From NCBI RefSeq assembly GCF_024448985.1, contig NZ_JAMOII010000025.1, positions 1 through 49,137 of the forward strand: a DNA stretch of 49,137 nucleotides, given 5' to 3'. This stretch comes from Stutzerimonas stutzeri. Its GTDB lineage: Bacteria; Pseudomonadota; Gammaproteobacteria; Pseudomonadales; Pseudomonadaceae. Shown here in pieces: positions 18,475 to 27,203 of this stretch. How positions within the stretch are numbered: the stretch's first letter is position 1; each line of letters opens with the position of its first letter. The notes beneath the pieces are model-generated. The model was not told the origin of the DNA and made no database searches. It saw nothing but the letters and a program-made list of their open reading frames with translations. The translations under genes were made by a program, and so were the position numbers.

Positions 18475-19862
18475 TTGAGTACTTCCCAGCGGCCTGTTTT
18501 GCGTGGGCCGACAAACCTCAAACGACCCTCCTTGACCAGTTTGGCCGCCGCGCGCTCGACCGCGCTGGTGGACTTACCGATCGCTTGTGCCACAACCTCT
18601 AGCGTCCATTCCGGGTTGGCGCCAAGTACCGCCAGAATACGTTCCGGAGTTTTGACGGGTGTTTCTACCGGCGTTTCTGCCTGCGTTTCTACCGGCGTTT
18701 CTACCAGCGCTTCCCCCAGCAAGGGCCGCGCCGCATTCCCCAACGCCTCGGCCAGCTGCGCCGGGTGGGCGTGGAAGGTCAGCATCAGCCCCGAAAGGCT
18801 GGTATCGAACAGCGGCGGCGGAATGCCGTGCTTACGGCACTCGCTCAGAATTTTCTCGATGCCCCGGCCCCAGGACTCTACATAGCCGGCACGAAAGAAC
18901 GCCGAAGCCAGCAGCGGGTTGAAGGGGTGCGATGGATGCTTGGCCAGCAATTGCTGCTGCGTCCAGTGCTCCGGCAACTGGCCGGGGTTCCAGATGACGA
19001 TCTGATGCTCATAGACGCTGATCTGGATCGGAATGCCGCTGGCGTAGTCCTTGTGGATCACCGCGTTGAGCAGCGCTTCGCGCAGGGCCTGCAGGGGGAA
19101 CAGATAGCGCTCCACGCGCTGGATGCCTTCATAGCGGATATACGCCTTGAGGTATTTGCTATGCAGCAACTCAAGTGCCTTTTCAACCTGGGTGAACAGG
19201 TCGCCGTGGAGTTCATCCTGATAGCGCAGGTCATCATCGGTGACGAAAAAGCCCAGCTTGATATAGGCGCCGGGCACGTAACGCTCCGGCTCAGTACCGA
19301 ACAATAACGCCGTAGCGCGCTTCAGATACTGGCCTTCTTCCAGTTGCAGGCTGGCCAGCAGCGCGGCATCGCTGTCTTCGAGTACCGCTTCGTCCACTCG
19401 CCCACTTCTGGCGGCGCGGTTGCGGAACCCTTGCAACGCAGCCGGTCGGCAATCTTCAAGCGTCAGGCCCGGCAGCGGCACGCCGTCCCAGTGCAAACCC
19501 TGCTTGCGCAGCAGAAAGCGCGACAGCGCCGCGCCTTTCAGTTCCTGCTTGGTACTGCCGCTGCGGTAGTGGTATTCGCCCTTGTAGCTGACCGGACTGG
19601 GGTAGGCCGGCACGACGATTTCCAGCAGCGCCTTGCCTGCTTCTTCGCGCAGGTTCACATCCAACATGATGCCCAGCACGTCGCGCACCTTGTTGGGGAT
19701 TTCCTCCAGCAGCCGTGCCGCATCAGCCACGCCGACCGGTGCGCCGTCATCGCTGCGGCCGATCTCCAGCACGCCGCCTTCAGCATTGGCGAAACCGCAT
19801 ATCCATTTCAGATATTCGTCGCGCCATCCGGCCTTCCATTCCCGCTGCTGGTGTTCGCTCAT
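18471..19862 (-). CDS. AlbA_2/Schlafen-like ATP-binding regulator in the hsd operon
   Basis: The 463-residue protein starts with an AlbA_2 domain (about 8-120: EWKAGWRDEYLKWICGFANA, GVLEIGRSDDG, HYRSGSTKQEL). An HATPase_c_4-like region follows (REALLNAVIHKDYASG and VIWNPGQLP, then GRGIEKILSECRKHG). A glutamate/threonine-rich linker of PVET repeats precedes a C-terminal winged-helix domain. This is the RecG-like/DeoR transcription-regulator architecture found in many type I restriction loci. It overlaps hsdS upstream and hsdR downstream by 4 bp each. A role in controlling restriction or as an extra defence effector is possible but unproven. Confidence 0.85.
   Translation of the reverse strand: MSEHQQREWKAGWRDEYLKWICGFANAEGGVLEIGRSDDGAPVGVADAARLLEEIPNKVRDVLGIMLDVNLREEAGKALLEIVVPAYPSPVSYKGEYHYRSGSTKQELKGAALSRFLLRKQGLHWDGVPLPGLTLEDCRPAALQGFRNRAARSGRVDEAVLEDSDAALLASLQLEEGQYLKRATALLFGTEPERYVPGAYIKLGFFVTDDDLRYQDELHGDLFTQVEKALELLHSKYLKAYIRYEGIQRVERYLFPLQALREALLNAVIHKDYASGIPIQISVYEHQIVIWNPGQLPEHWTQQQLLAKHPSHPFNPLLASAFFRAGYVESWGRGIEKILSECRKHGIPPPLFDTSLSGLMLTFHAHPAQLAEALGNAARPLLGEALVETPVETQAETPVETPVKTPERILAVLGANPEWTLEVVAQAIGKSTSAVERAAAKLVKEGRLRFVGPRKTGRWEVLK
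18649..18708. repeat. 12-bp in-frame tandem repeat encoding PVET units
   Basis: Five 12-bp units with consensus GTTTCTACCGGC on the plus strand (two exact copies, 18661-18672 and 18685-18696, and three variants) encode a tandem PVET/QAET/PVKT linker in the AlbA_2 protein. Because 12 is a multiple of 3, slippage would change linker length by four residues without breaking the frame. Confidence 0.85.
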
Positions 19863-21136
19863 ACCAATCGAATCCTTCCTGTGAGAAGTTCCTGCATCAT
19901 GCCCTGTTTGATAAGGCGGGCTTTTTGGAGTTGGGTTTCGAGGGAGGTGATTTCGTTGTCCATTGCGGAGAGAACCGAGGCGATGGCAGATTGCTCATTA
20001 AGCGCTGGAAGCTTGATTCGTATACGCCCGAGCGCACCGCGTGATATGCGCTTATGAGTAGTGCCTCCGCTTCTATCACTAACAGCTTGGAACCAGCAGG
20101 GCATCGAAAGAAGATTTACTAAGAACGCTCGATCAACAGCGCTTTGCGGTGGGCGGAAAATAGTGACATCAACTGATGTCACTATTTTCTCTTCCCCGAT
20201 ATTGGGAAGAAGGCAGGCGCGGCCAGCTGGCTCCGCCAATCGGCAGATGAGTAAATCGCCTTCAACTACTTCCTTGCAACGCAAGGAAGCAAATGAAGTT
20301 TCGTAAATATATTTCCTCTCGGGTTTATCGAGATATTTGCCAATGCCGATATTTCCAGTCTGAACGAGACGAATGCCGTCTGAAGTAATATGTTCAGACT
20401 CAATCCAATCGCCGTCATCAAAAAGATCCTTACGTCCGCCTGCAAGCTCAAGAAGTGAACTATCCATCCATTCCCCACTAAAGCCCGGCAGCCGACGCTC
20501 GCCCGTAAGCAGTTCCTGCATCGCACCTTGCTTGATCTGGCGCTTTTTGGTCAGCAGTTGCTCCAGCGATTCGATCAGCGCATCCGCATCGCACAGGGCT
20601 TTGGCGATGGCTCGTTGTTCTGTTGGAGAAGGAAGAGGAATATGCAGCTTTACTAAATCACGACCATATATTGCAGCAACGCTTGTTGTTCCAGTTGCAA
20701 TGCCGCGCAACGTGGAGATAAAAAACGGCGTATTAAGCGCATAATTAATATAGCGCTTGGACGCGACTCGCCTCTGATCGAATTCTATCCTCGCAATATT
20801 GGAGTTGAAGTAGGCCTCGGGAAGCTCGCTCCGCCATATTGAAACCTTTCCGACCAAATCTAAAGTGTTTCTTGTATTGAAGAGAATGTCGCCTTTTTTC
20901 AATAAATCGCGCGCGGCGGGTGTTTGCGCGGAGTTAATGAACTCAACTCGATTGAGTTTAATTTCGCCTCGCCCAAGGTTGCCCATTTTAATAAGCGGCC
21001 AATCTGTCTGGCGCTCATCGTTTTTGTAATTTCCACCTAATTGCATGGAAGAAACAATATCTCCAAGGAAAGGTGTATCCCAATCCTCCGGAATTACCCC
21101 CACCCCCGTCTGCTTATATCCCGGCTTCAGCTCCAT
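19859..21136 (-). CDS. hsdS: Type I restriction specificity subunit S
   Basis: HsdS provides DNA target recognition for both methylation and restriction. The 425 residues contain two target recognition domains, each followed by a conserved helical spacer: SPTEQRAIAKALCDADALIE with KQGAMQELLTGERRLPGF near the middle, and LNEQSAIASVLSAMDNEITS with KQGMMQELLTGRIRLV at the end. The recognition domains are AT-richer than the flanking subunits, as expected for exchangeable modules. ATG 21136 overlaps hsdM by 10 bp and the stop overlaps the AlbA_2 start by 4 bp. The recognised sequence cannot be predicted from this alone. Confidence 0.95.
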   Translation of the reverse strand: MELKPGYKQTGVGVIPEDWDTPFLGDIVSSMQLGGNYKNDERQTDWPLIKMGNLGRGEIKLNRVEFINSAQTPAARDLLKKGDILFNTRNTLDLVGKVSIWRSELPEAYFNSNIARIEFDQRRVASKRYINYALNTPFFISTLRGIATGTTSVAAIYGRDLVKLHIPLPSPTEQRAIAKALCDADALIESLEQLLTKKRQIKQGAMQELLTGERRLPGFSGEWMDSSLLELAGGRKDLFDDGDWIESEHITSDGIRLVQTGNIGIGKYLDKPERKYIYETSFASLRCKEVVEGDLLICRLAEPAGRACLLPNIGEEKIVTSVDVTIFRPPQSAVDRAFLVNLLSMPCWFQAVSDRSGGTTHKRISRGALGRIRIKLPALNEQSAIASVLSAMDNEITSLETQLQKARLIKQGMMQELLTGRIRLV

Positions 21137-23538
21137 ACAAACCCCATCTTCTGCAGATGCGCCGCCACCTTGGCTTCCAGCTCGCTGACACGCTGCGTCA
21201 ATTGCGGTAAGGGCGTTTCGTAGCGCTCGGCCAGCTCTTTCACGCGCCGGGTCAGGGTCTGGCTGACGCGATCCATCTCACCGCTGGCGGCGGTTTGCAG
21301 AGCGGCCAGCCATTTGGCGTCCACCGCCAGGGTTTTGATTTCGTCTTCGCTCAGTTTCGGATACTGCTTATAGGCCTTGTCATCCAGTTCGGCCTCCAGC
21401 TCTCTGAGCTGTTTTTTTAACGCAGTTTCGCTGACGGCCAGCGCTTGCCATTGCTTGAGCACGGCCAGCTCCTCGGTCGCATCGGCGTCCTTACCGATTT
21501 CCTTGATGCGCGCTTTTACGGCGGCGTTGACTTTATCGAAGTCAGCGAATGCCGCATCTTCGCCGCTGTGTTCTTCCTCCAGCTCGGCCAGGGCGGCGCT
21601 GGCGGCTTCCAGGTCGGCGCTGGTCTGGTCGATGGCGGTCTGTTCGGCCGCGAAATAGCGGGCGACGATCAGGTGTTTAGGCAGCAGGTCGCAGGCCCAG
21701 CCCTTGTCCTTTTCCTTGCCCTTCTTGTCTTTTTCGATGATGCGGTAGGTTTCAGCCTTCCAGCCGTCGGCGGCAATCAGGTAAGCATCGTCCTGCATGA
21801 CGTCGGCCCAGTAGTCCAGCAGATGCTGGTACACATCGTAGGCGTTGATCAGCGGCTTGCCTCGAAAGTGCTGCAGCAGGCTTTCAGCGACTTCATGGAT
21901 CAGTTGCTTGGGATGAAAGCCCGGCTGCATCGCCTTGAGCTTTTCTGCTGTCAGCTGGCGCCACGTAGCGAAATGCTCGGCCATGCCGCCGATGAAACAG
22001 GCGAACTCGGGGTGCCCGTAAATGGCGGTCTTGATCGCCGCCTTGTCCACAGCCAGGTCGAAGTAACCGGGGCGGTTGGCGTTGAATAGCGCTGTTTTCA
22101 GCTGCGGGCACACCGCCCAGTAGCTATCCAGCGCCTCGATATCGGCGGCGGGAATGCCGCCCCTCAGATGGCCTTCGATATCCTGGCGGTCCTCGGCCTG
22201 GCTGCTGTCGATATAGCGCGGCAGGTTCAGGTTGAAGTCGTTCTTCTCGATTTCTTCATAGCCCACCATGCGCGCATAGGACGGCTCGCTGTCGTCCTGG
22301 CGGGTGAAGGCGTCGACGATGCGGTGAACGTCTTGCTCGCGCAGACGGTTCTTGGGGCCGTCCTTGATGAAGCCGGCGCTGGCGTCGAGCATGAAGATAC
22401 CCTTGCGCCCAGCCGCGTTAGCCTTGTCGATAACGATGATGCAGGCCGGGATGCCGGTGCCGTAGAACAGGTTGGCAGGCAGGCCGATGATGCCCTTGAT
22501 ATAGCCGTGGCGGATCAGGTTGCGGCGAATCTCGGCCTCGGCGTTGCCGCGAAACAGCACGCCGTGGGGCAGGATGCACGCAGCGGTGCCGGTGCTTTTC
22601 AGCGAACGGATGATGTGCAGCAGGTAGGCGTAGTCACCCTGCTTGGCCGGCGGTGCGCCGAATGTCTCGAAGCGCCCGTGCGGGTCATTCTGCGGATCGA
22701 GACCGGTGCTCCAGCGCTTGTCGGAGAAGGGTGGATTGGCCACCACGTAATCGAAGGTCTTGAGCAGATCATGCCCACCCGCACTCACCGTGAACCTGGG
22801 GTCGGTCAGGGTGTTGCCTTGGGCGATCAGCGCGGTGGGGTTGTTGTGCAGGATCATGTTCATGCGCGCCAGGCTGCTGGTGGCCGAATCCTTCTCCTGG
22901 CCGTAAAGCGAGACCGGCGTACCGGCCTCATCGGCGACCTTGAGCAATAGCGAGCCAGACCCGCAGGTCGGGTCATACACGCTGGTCTCGGCGCTGGTCT
23001 GCGCGGCACCGATACCGATGATGCTGGCGACCACGCGGCTGACTTCGGACGGAGTGTAGAACTGCCCCTTGCTCTTGCCCGAATCCTTGGCGAAGTGTTG
23101 CATCAGGAACTCGTAGGCGTCGCCGAGAATGTCGTCATGCTCGGCGCGGTTCTTCGAGAAATCCAGCGCAGGGTTCTCGAAGATGGCGATCAGGTTGGTG
23201 AGGCGCTCGACCATCTCCTTGCCGGTACCGAGCTTGTTGGCATCATTGAAGTCCGGCAAATCAGCGAGTTTGTTGGCCTCGGCCAGTGGCGCAATGATCT
23301 TCTTGTTGATCTGGTCGCCGATATCGCTCTTGCCCTTGAGCGCCACCATATCGGCAAAGCTCGCACCCGCCGGGATGGTGATGGGGGCGAAAGGCTGGCC
23401 GGCGTACTTGTCGCTGATGTACTTGATGAACAGCAGTACCAGTACGTAATCCTTGTACTGGCTGGCATCCATGCCGCCACGCAGCTCGTCGCATGATGCC
23501 CAGAGGGATGAATAGAGTTCGGATTTCTTGATGGCCAT
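21127..23538 (-). CDS. hsdM: Type I DNA methyltransferase subunit M, long form
   Basis: HsdM is the N6-adenine methyltransferase of the system. SAM motif I is DPTCGSGS (189-196) and catalytic motif IV is NPPF (268-271). The N-terminal helical domain is typical (SLWASCDELRGGMDASQYKD). The protein is 803 residues, well beyond the usual ~500, with a C-terminal extension from about residue 500 that includes a long charged coiled coil (LEAASAALAELEEEHSG and onward). The ATG at 23538 giving MAIKKSELY is chosen; an extra 38 residues to 23652 look non-native. It is the first gene of the operon. Confidence 0.96.
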   Translation of the reverse strand: MAIKKSELYSSLWASCDELRGGMDASQYKDYVLVLLFIKYISDKYAGQPFAPITIPAGASFADMVALKGKSDIGDQINKKIIAPLAEANKLADLPDFNDANKLGTGKEMVERLTNLIAIFENPALDFSKNRAEHDDILGDAYEFLMQHFAKDSGKSKGQFYTPSEVSRVVASIIGIGAAQTSAETSVYDPTCGSGSLLLKVADEAGTPVSLYGQEKDSATSSLARMNMILHNNPTALIAQGNTLTDPRFTVSAGGHDLLKTFDYVVANPPFSDKRWSTGLDPQNDPHGRFETFGAPPAKQGDYAYLLHIIRSLKSTGTAACILPHGVLFRGNAEAEIRRNLIRHGYIKGIIGLPANLFYGTGIPACIIVIDKANAAGRKGIFMLDASAGFIKDGPKNRLREQDVHRIVDAFTRQDDSEPSYARMVGYEEIEKNDFNLNLPRYIDSSQAEDRQDIEGHLRGGIPAADIEALDSYWAVCPQLKTALFNANRPGYFDLAVDKAAIKTAIYGHPEFACFIGGMAEHFATWRQLTAEKLKAMQPGFHPKQLIHEVAESLLQHFRGKPLINAYDVYQHLLDYWADVMQDDAYLIAADGWKAETYRIIEKDKKGKEKDKGWACDLLPKHLIVARYFAAEQTAIDQTSADLEAASAALAELEEEHSGEDAAFADFDKVNAAVKARIKEIGKDADATEELAVLKQWQALAVSETALKKQLRELEAELDDKAYKQYPKLSEDEIKTLAVDAKWLAALQTAASGEMDRVSQTLTRRVKELAERYETPLPQLTQRVSELEAKVAAHLQKMGFVWS

Positions 23539-23574
23539 GCCTGGGGGGTTCCGTCGTACCGGGTGCAGCGATGA

Positions 23575-23607
23575 TGCATGCACAATTGCAGAATGTTTGT
23601 GCGCACA
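23575..23607. promoter_or_regulatory. Palindrome pair upstream of hsdM
   Basis: TGCATGCA (23575-23582) and TGTGCGCACA (23598-23607) are perfect palindromes 37-70 bp upstream of the hsdM start in the hsdM-amn gap. They could be operator sites for the restriction operon. No controller gene of the C-protein type is nearby; the AlbA_2 protein with its winged helix is a possible binder. This is inference. Confidence 0.35.
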
Positions 23608-23770
23608 TGGGCTGCGCAGCGGTCGTGCCGCCCATGTTCGGGTGCTGGACATTGTCTCTAGCTACTTAGCGTACCGCTAGGTTTCATTGGTCATGGAATC
23701 GCTTTTCTAGCCATGCCTTCGCAATCAAAACGAGGCAAGATGAGCGAAAGCAAAAAGCAAGGGCTCTGAT

Positions 23771-25243
23771 ATGAATGACATTTCCGAAGGTTTCGCCATT
23801 GCCACCAGCGCTGAAGAGGCCGTGGACCACCTTGCCGAGCTGCATCACGGCGCCACTACGGCGCTGAACCAGGCGCTGAAGCGTTACGTGGCCAGCCGCA
23901 GCGAGCCGAGTGCATCCGAGCGTGCGTCGTTTCGCTATCCCGAACTGCGCTTGACCTACGAATGCCATGGCGAAGTTCCGGCTTCGACCCGCGCCTATGC
24001 CAAGGTGCAGGCGCCGGGCGTCTACAGCGTTACGGTGACTCATCCGGCGGCGTTTCGCAGTTATCTGCTCGATCAGCTGCAGCCGTTGATGCATGACTTT
24101 GGCGTGAAGGTGGAAGTCGGGATCAGCGACCGCAACATTCCTTATCCCTATGTAATCGAGCAGGGCGACGAGCTGGCCGGCTCCGGTGTGACCGCAGCTG
24201 AGCTGGCGCGGGTGTTTCCCAGCACCGACTTGTCTGCCGCCACCGACGATATTGCCGACGGGCTCTACGACTGGGAGCACGCCGACCCCTTTCCGCTGGC
24301 CCTGTTCGACGGTGCGCGAATGGATTTCTCGCTGCGCCGGCTGGTGCATTACACCGGCAGCGACTGGCGGCATGTGCAGCCGTGGATCTTGCTGACCAAC
24401 TATCACCGTTACGTCGATCAGTTCATCCGCCATGGCCTCGACATGCTGCGCGACGACACCCGTTTCGTGCGCATGGTGCTGCCGGGAAACACCATCATCG
24501 AACGTGGTATGGAGGAGGGCGAGGCCCAGGCGATCATCGGCGGCGTGCTCTGGCACCGCTATCAGATGCCGGCCTACCACCTGATCGCCGAGGATGGCGA
24601 CGGCGTCACCCTGGTCAACATCGGCGTCGGGCCTTCGAACGCCAAGAACATCACCGATCACCTGGCTGTGCTGCGCCCCCATTGCTGGCTAATGATCGGT
24701 CATTGCGGCGGCCTGCGGCAGTCACAATCGATCGGTGACTACGTGCTGGCTCACGCCTATATGCGTCGCGATGGCATCCTCGACCGGGTGCTGCCGCCTC
24801 ATATTCCGCTGCCGGCATTGGCCGAGGTGCAGCAGGCGTTGCAGGAGGCCGCCGCGCAGGTCACCGGCGATAAAGGCGAGGCGCTGAAGCGGCGTTTGCG
24901 CACCGGCACCGTGCTGACTTACGACGACCGCAATTGGGAGCTGCGCTGGGCGCAGGAACGGCCGCTGATCAATCTGTCGCGAGCCGTGGCGGTGGATATG
25001 GAAAGCGGCACCATCGCCGCTCAGGGCTATCGCCTGCGTGTGCCTTACGGGACGTTGCTATGCGTATCGGACAAGCCGCTGCACAGTGAAATCAAGTTGC
25101 CGGGCTCGGCCAATGCCTTCTATGAGCGCGCCGTGACCCAGCACCTGAAAATCGGCATCGCCGCGCTCGATCTGCTTCGTAATCAGCTCAACTCGCTGCA
25201 CTCGCGCAAGCTGCGCAGCTTCGACGAGCCGCCGTTCCGGTAG
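23771..25243 (+). CDS. amn: AMP nucleosidase
   Basis: Amn hydrolyses AMP to adenine and ribose-5-phosphate and helps set adenylate pools. The 490 residues show the N-terminal Amn domain (about 1-180; RFPELRLTYE-like FRYPELRLTYECHGEVP) and the phosphorylase-like C-terminal domain with GVGPSNAKNITDHLAVLRP, MIGHCGGLRQSQSIGDYVLA and the nucleoside-binding AVDMESGTIAAQGYRLRVPY. Divergent from hsdM. From memory it is the PA3970 counterpart, which puts the restriction operon between two conserved chromosomal genes. Confidence 0.97.
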   Translation: MNDISEGFAIATSAEEAVDHLAELHHGATTALNQALKRYVASRSEPSASERASFRYPELRLTYECHGEVPASTRAYAKVQAPGVYSVTVTHPAAFRSYLLDQLQPLMHDFGVKVEVGISDRNIPYPYVIEQGDELAGSGVTAAELARVFPSTDLSAATDDIADGLYDWEHADPFPLALFDGARMDFSLRRLVHYTGSDWRHVQPWILLTNYHRYVDQFIRHGLDMLRDDTRFVRMVLPGNTIIERGMEEGEAQAIIGGVLWHRYQMPAYHLIAEDGDGVTLVNIGVGPSNAKNITDHLAVLRPHCWLMIGHCGGLRQSQSIGDYVLAHAYMRRDGILDRVLPPHIPLPALAEVQQALQEAAAQVTGDKGEALKRRLRTGTVLTYDDRNWELRWAQERPLINLSRAVAVDMESGTIAAQGYRLRVPYGTLLCVSDKPLHSEIKLPGSANAFYERAVTQHLKIGIAALDLLRNQLNSLHSRKLRSFDEPPFR

Positions 25244-25245
25244 GG

Positions 25246-25274
25246 GCAGCGGCAAGCTGCAAGGAAAAGCCGGA
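25246..25274. repeat. Dispersed GCAGCGGCAAGCTGCAAG element after amn
   Basis: GCAGCGGCAAGCTGCAAG followed by GAAAAGCCGG begins within a few bases of the amn stop codon. It matches 5666-5683 in 17 of 18 positions, and CAAGCTGCAAG is the same word that forms the 16-copy array, read on the other strand. It may be a single-copy form of the array family. Confidence 0.6.
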
Positions 25275-25331
25275 GGTTAGCCCGCAATGCTGTTCGCAGG
25301 CGCCATCAGCTCAGGCACGCCTTCGTTTCGG

Positions 25332-25363
25332 TAGGCCTGCGGCCTATTCGCCGCGAGGTCGCG
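25332..25363. repeat. REP-like palindromic element
   Basis: Two adjacent inverted repeats, TAGGCC-TGC-GGCCTA (25332-25346) and CGCGA-GG-TCGCG (25352-25363), lie in the amn-GNAT convergent gap. The minus-strand reading GTGGGAGGCGCGACC then CTCGCGGCGAAT resembles Pseudomonas REP sequences. They may act as a bidirectional transcript end. The remainder of the gap shows no gene. Confidence 0.5.
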
Positions 25364-25450
25364 CCTCCCACTGGAGCGGGTGTGCACCTGCTTCTTCTTA
25401 GGAGGCTCTCGGAGCAAACATGATTAAGTGACAGCGTTGCGAAGTCAGTT

Positions 25451-25478
25451 CGGGCTTCTTTGAAGCTTGCCGCTTCGC
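25451..25478. repeat. Dispersed GCGGCAAGCTTCAA element at a GNAT gene end
   Basis: On the minus strand the sequence after the GNAT stop codon reads GCGAAGCGGCAAGCTTCAA then AGAAGCCCG. It shares the core of 5666-5711 and 25246-25274. Again it starts directly at a stop codon. Confidence 0.55.
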
Positions 25479-25979
25479 TCAATGCAGTGCGCGCACCATG
25501 TACACGGCCGGGATCTGGTAGCTGGCCAGATTGCTGGCCTGCGGCTGATCCAGTTCGTCATGCGCGGCGTAGCCGAGGCGCGCCCAGAACGCTTCTGAAT
25601 CCTGTACCGAAACCAGCGCCGAATAACGCAGCTGCTGAGTTCGGGCCTGTTCCAAATTCTTCTGCACCAGCGCCGGGCCGATGCCACGACCGCTGGCGCG
25701 ACGGGCTACGGCGAGGTCGTGCAGATAGAGGCAATCGGCTTCGGCGTGGGACTGGAATTCGCCGTCCAGCGGCGTCACCTTGCCAACCCGCGAATGATAG
25801 GCGAAGAGGTAGGCGCAGAGGCCAAGGGTATCTTCGGCGACCCAGGCCAGTTGCGGGCACGCGGCAAGGCGGGTGCGGATCACCGCTTCGTCTTCAAGGA
25901 CTTCGGCAGCATAGGATTCTTCCTGAATCGACATCACGGCAGGAATATCGCGCGCCTGCATCGCTCTCAACTTGAACAT
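25479..25979 (-). CDS. GNAT-family N-acetyltransferase
   Basis: A 166-residue acetyltransferase with the acetyl-CoA loop RRASGRGIGPALVQ at about 98-111 and the C-terminal FWARLGYAAHDEL motif. The substrate is unknown. ATG 25979 gives MFKLRAMQARDIPAVMSI, the usual GNAT beginning; an internal ATG six codons in is possible. It converges with amn. Confidence 0.9.
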   Translation of the reverse strand: MFKLRAMQARDIPAVMSIQEESYAAEVLEDEAVIRTRLAACPQLAWVAEDTLGLCAYLFAYHSRVGKVTPLDGEFQSHAEADCLYLHDLAVARRASGRGIGPALVQKNLEQARTQQLRYSALVSVQDSEAFWARLGYAAHDELDQPQASNLASYQIPAVYMVRALH

Positions 25980-26168
25980 CTGGGCTACTCGAACGGACTC
26001 GGGCCGGCTGTGTGGCCTGCAACGGGCCGGCGATCATACGCGATCGGCGGCGCAAGGGTGAGCCAGGCGACGAGGGGCGTGGCGGCGCGATGCCGCACCT
26101 GCCGATAGCGTTGTCGCCGCCGTCTCGAATGGCGCCAGCGCAGGCGGTCGGAGGATGCCAAGTCGCGA

Positions 26169-26197
26169 CTGACGGCCTCGCGTTTTGCGGGCATAAT
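26169..26197 (+). promoter_or_regulatory. Candidate sigma-70 promoter for the EamA gene
   Basis: CTGACG (26169-26174), a 17-bp spacer and CATAAT (26192-26197) match the -35 and -10 consensus in four and five of six bases. The site is 40 bp upstream of the TTG start at 26237. Confidence 0.45.
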
Positions 26198-26236
26198 GCA
26201 TCGTTAGTTAGCTAGCTATCCCTCTGGTTTTTCTCC

Positions 26237-27109
26237 TTGAACAATTCACACCAGCCGTTGCTCGGCGTCCTGCTCATTCTCATCTCGTGCCTGGTTCTTG
26301 CCTCGCACGACGGGCTGTCCAAGCACCTGACGCTGATTTATCCGGTGTTCCTGGTCATCTGGGCGCGCTACATGGCGCAGACGGTATTGATGGCCGCGCT
26401 GTTCGCGCCGCGCATGGGGCGCCGCGTGTTCCATACGCTGCGGCCCGGATTGCAGCTATGCCGTGGCTTGAGTCTGGTGAGCGTGAGCATGCTGTTCATC
26501 AGCGGCCTGAGTTTCATCCCGCTGGCCGAGGCCACGGCGGTGATCTTTCTGACGCCGTTGCTGGTGACTGTCGCCTCTGCGTTGCTGGGCGAACACGTCA
26601 GCCGCAGCCAGTGGCTGGCGGTGGGTTGCGGGCTGATCGGGGTGATGATCATCGTGAGGCCAGGCGGGGCGCTGTTCACTCCAGCGATCCTGCTGCCGTT
26701 CGGCGCGGCGGTCAGTTTCACGCTCTACCAGCTGGTGACGCGTCGGCTCAGCGCTACCGACCACCCAGTGACCAGCAACTTCCTCACCAGTGTGGTCGGT
26801 AGTTTGGTGATGAGCGTGCTGGTGATTTTCAACTGGCAGACACCGACGCTGCACGACGCTTTGCTGATGGCGGCACTTGGCGCCATGGCGATGAGCGGCC
26901 ATCTTCTACTGACCAATGCGTTCCGTTTCGCCAGCGCGGCGACCCTGGCCCCCTTTACCTATGCGCAGATCATCTTCGCCGGTGTCGTGGGCTTCTTCGC
27001 CTTCGGCCACGTGCCGGATCTCGGCGCGATCCTGGGCATGGCTATCATCATTGCCAGCGGCCTATGCATGGCCTGGGTGCAGGGGCGCGCACCGCGTCCC
27101 CGGCTCTGA
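26237..27109 (+). CDS. EamA/DMT-superfamily transporter
   Basis: A 290-residue inner-membrane protein with ten hydrophobic segments in two EamA halves (about 6-136 and 150-285). Family-like stretches include [19 protein letters not shown] and [20 protein letters not shown]. The substrate is unknown; such carriers usually export metabolites. The only start near the N-terminus is TTG at 26237, because an in-frame TAG lies at 26213 and the next ATG would remove the first membrane segments. The ribosome site is poor, so the exact start is uncertain. Confidence 0.85.
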   Translation: MNNSHQPLLGVLLILISCLVLASHDGLSKHLTLIYPVFLVIWARYMAQTVLMAALFAPRMGRRVFHTLRPGLQLCRGLSLVSVSMLFISGLSFIPLAEATAVIFLTPLLVTVASALLGEHVSRSQWLAVGCGLIGVMIIVRPGGALFTPAILLPFGAAVSFTLYQLVTRRLSATDHPVTSNFLTSVVGSLVMSVLVIFNWQTPTLHDALLMAALGAMAMSGHLLLTNAFRFASAATLAPFTYAQIIFAGVVGFFAFGHVPDLGAILGMAIIIASGLCMAWVQGRAPRPRL

Positions 27110-27203
27110 TTACACCGCGGATGTGCCGTCGGGCCGTCCGCGTCGCTCCAGCATCGACCAACAAGGGCGACTCGACCCTTGCGTGCTTTATTCAGGAAAA
27201 ATC

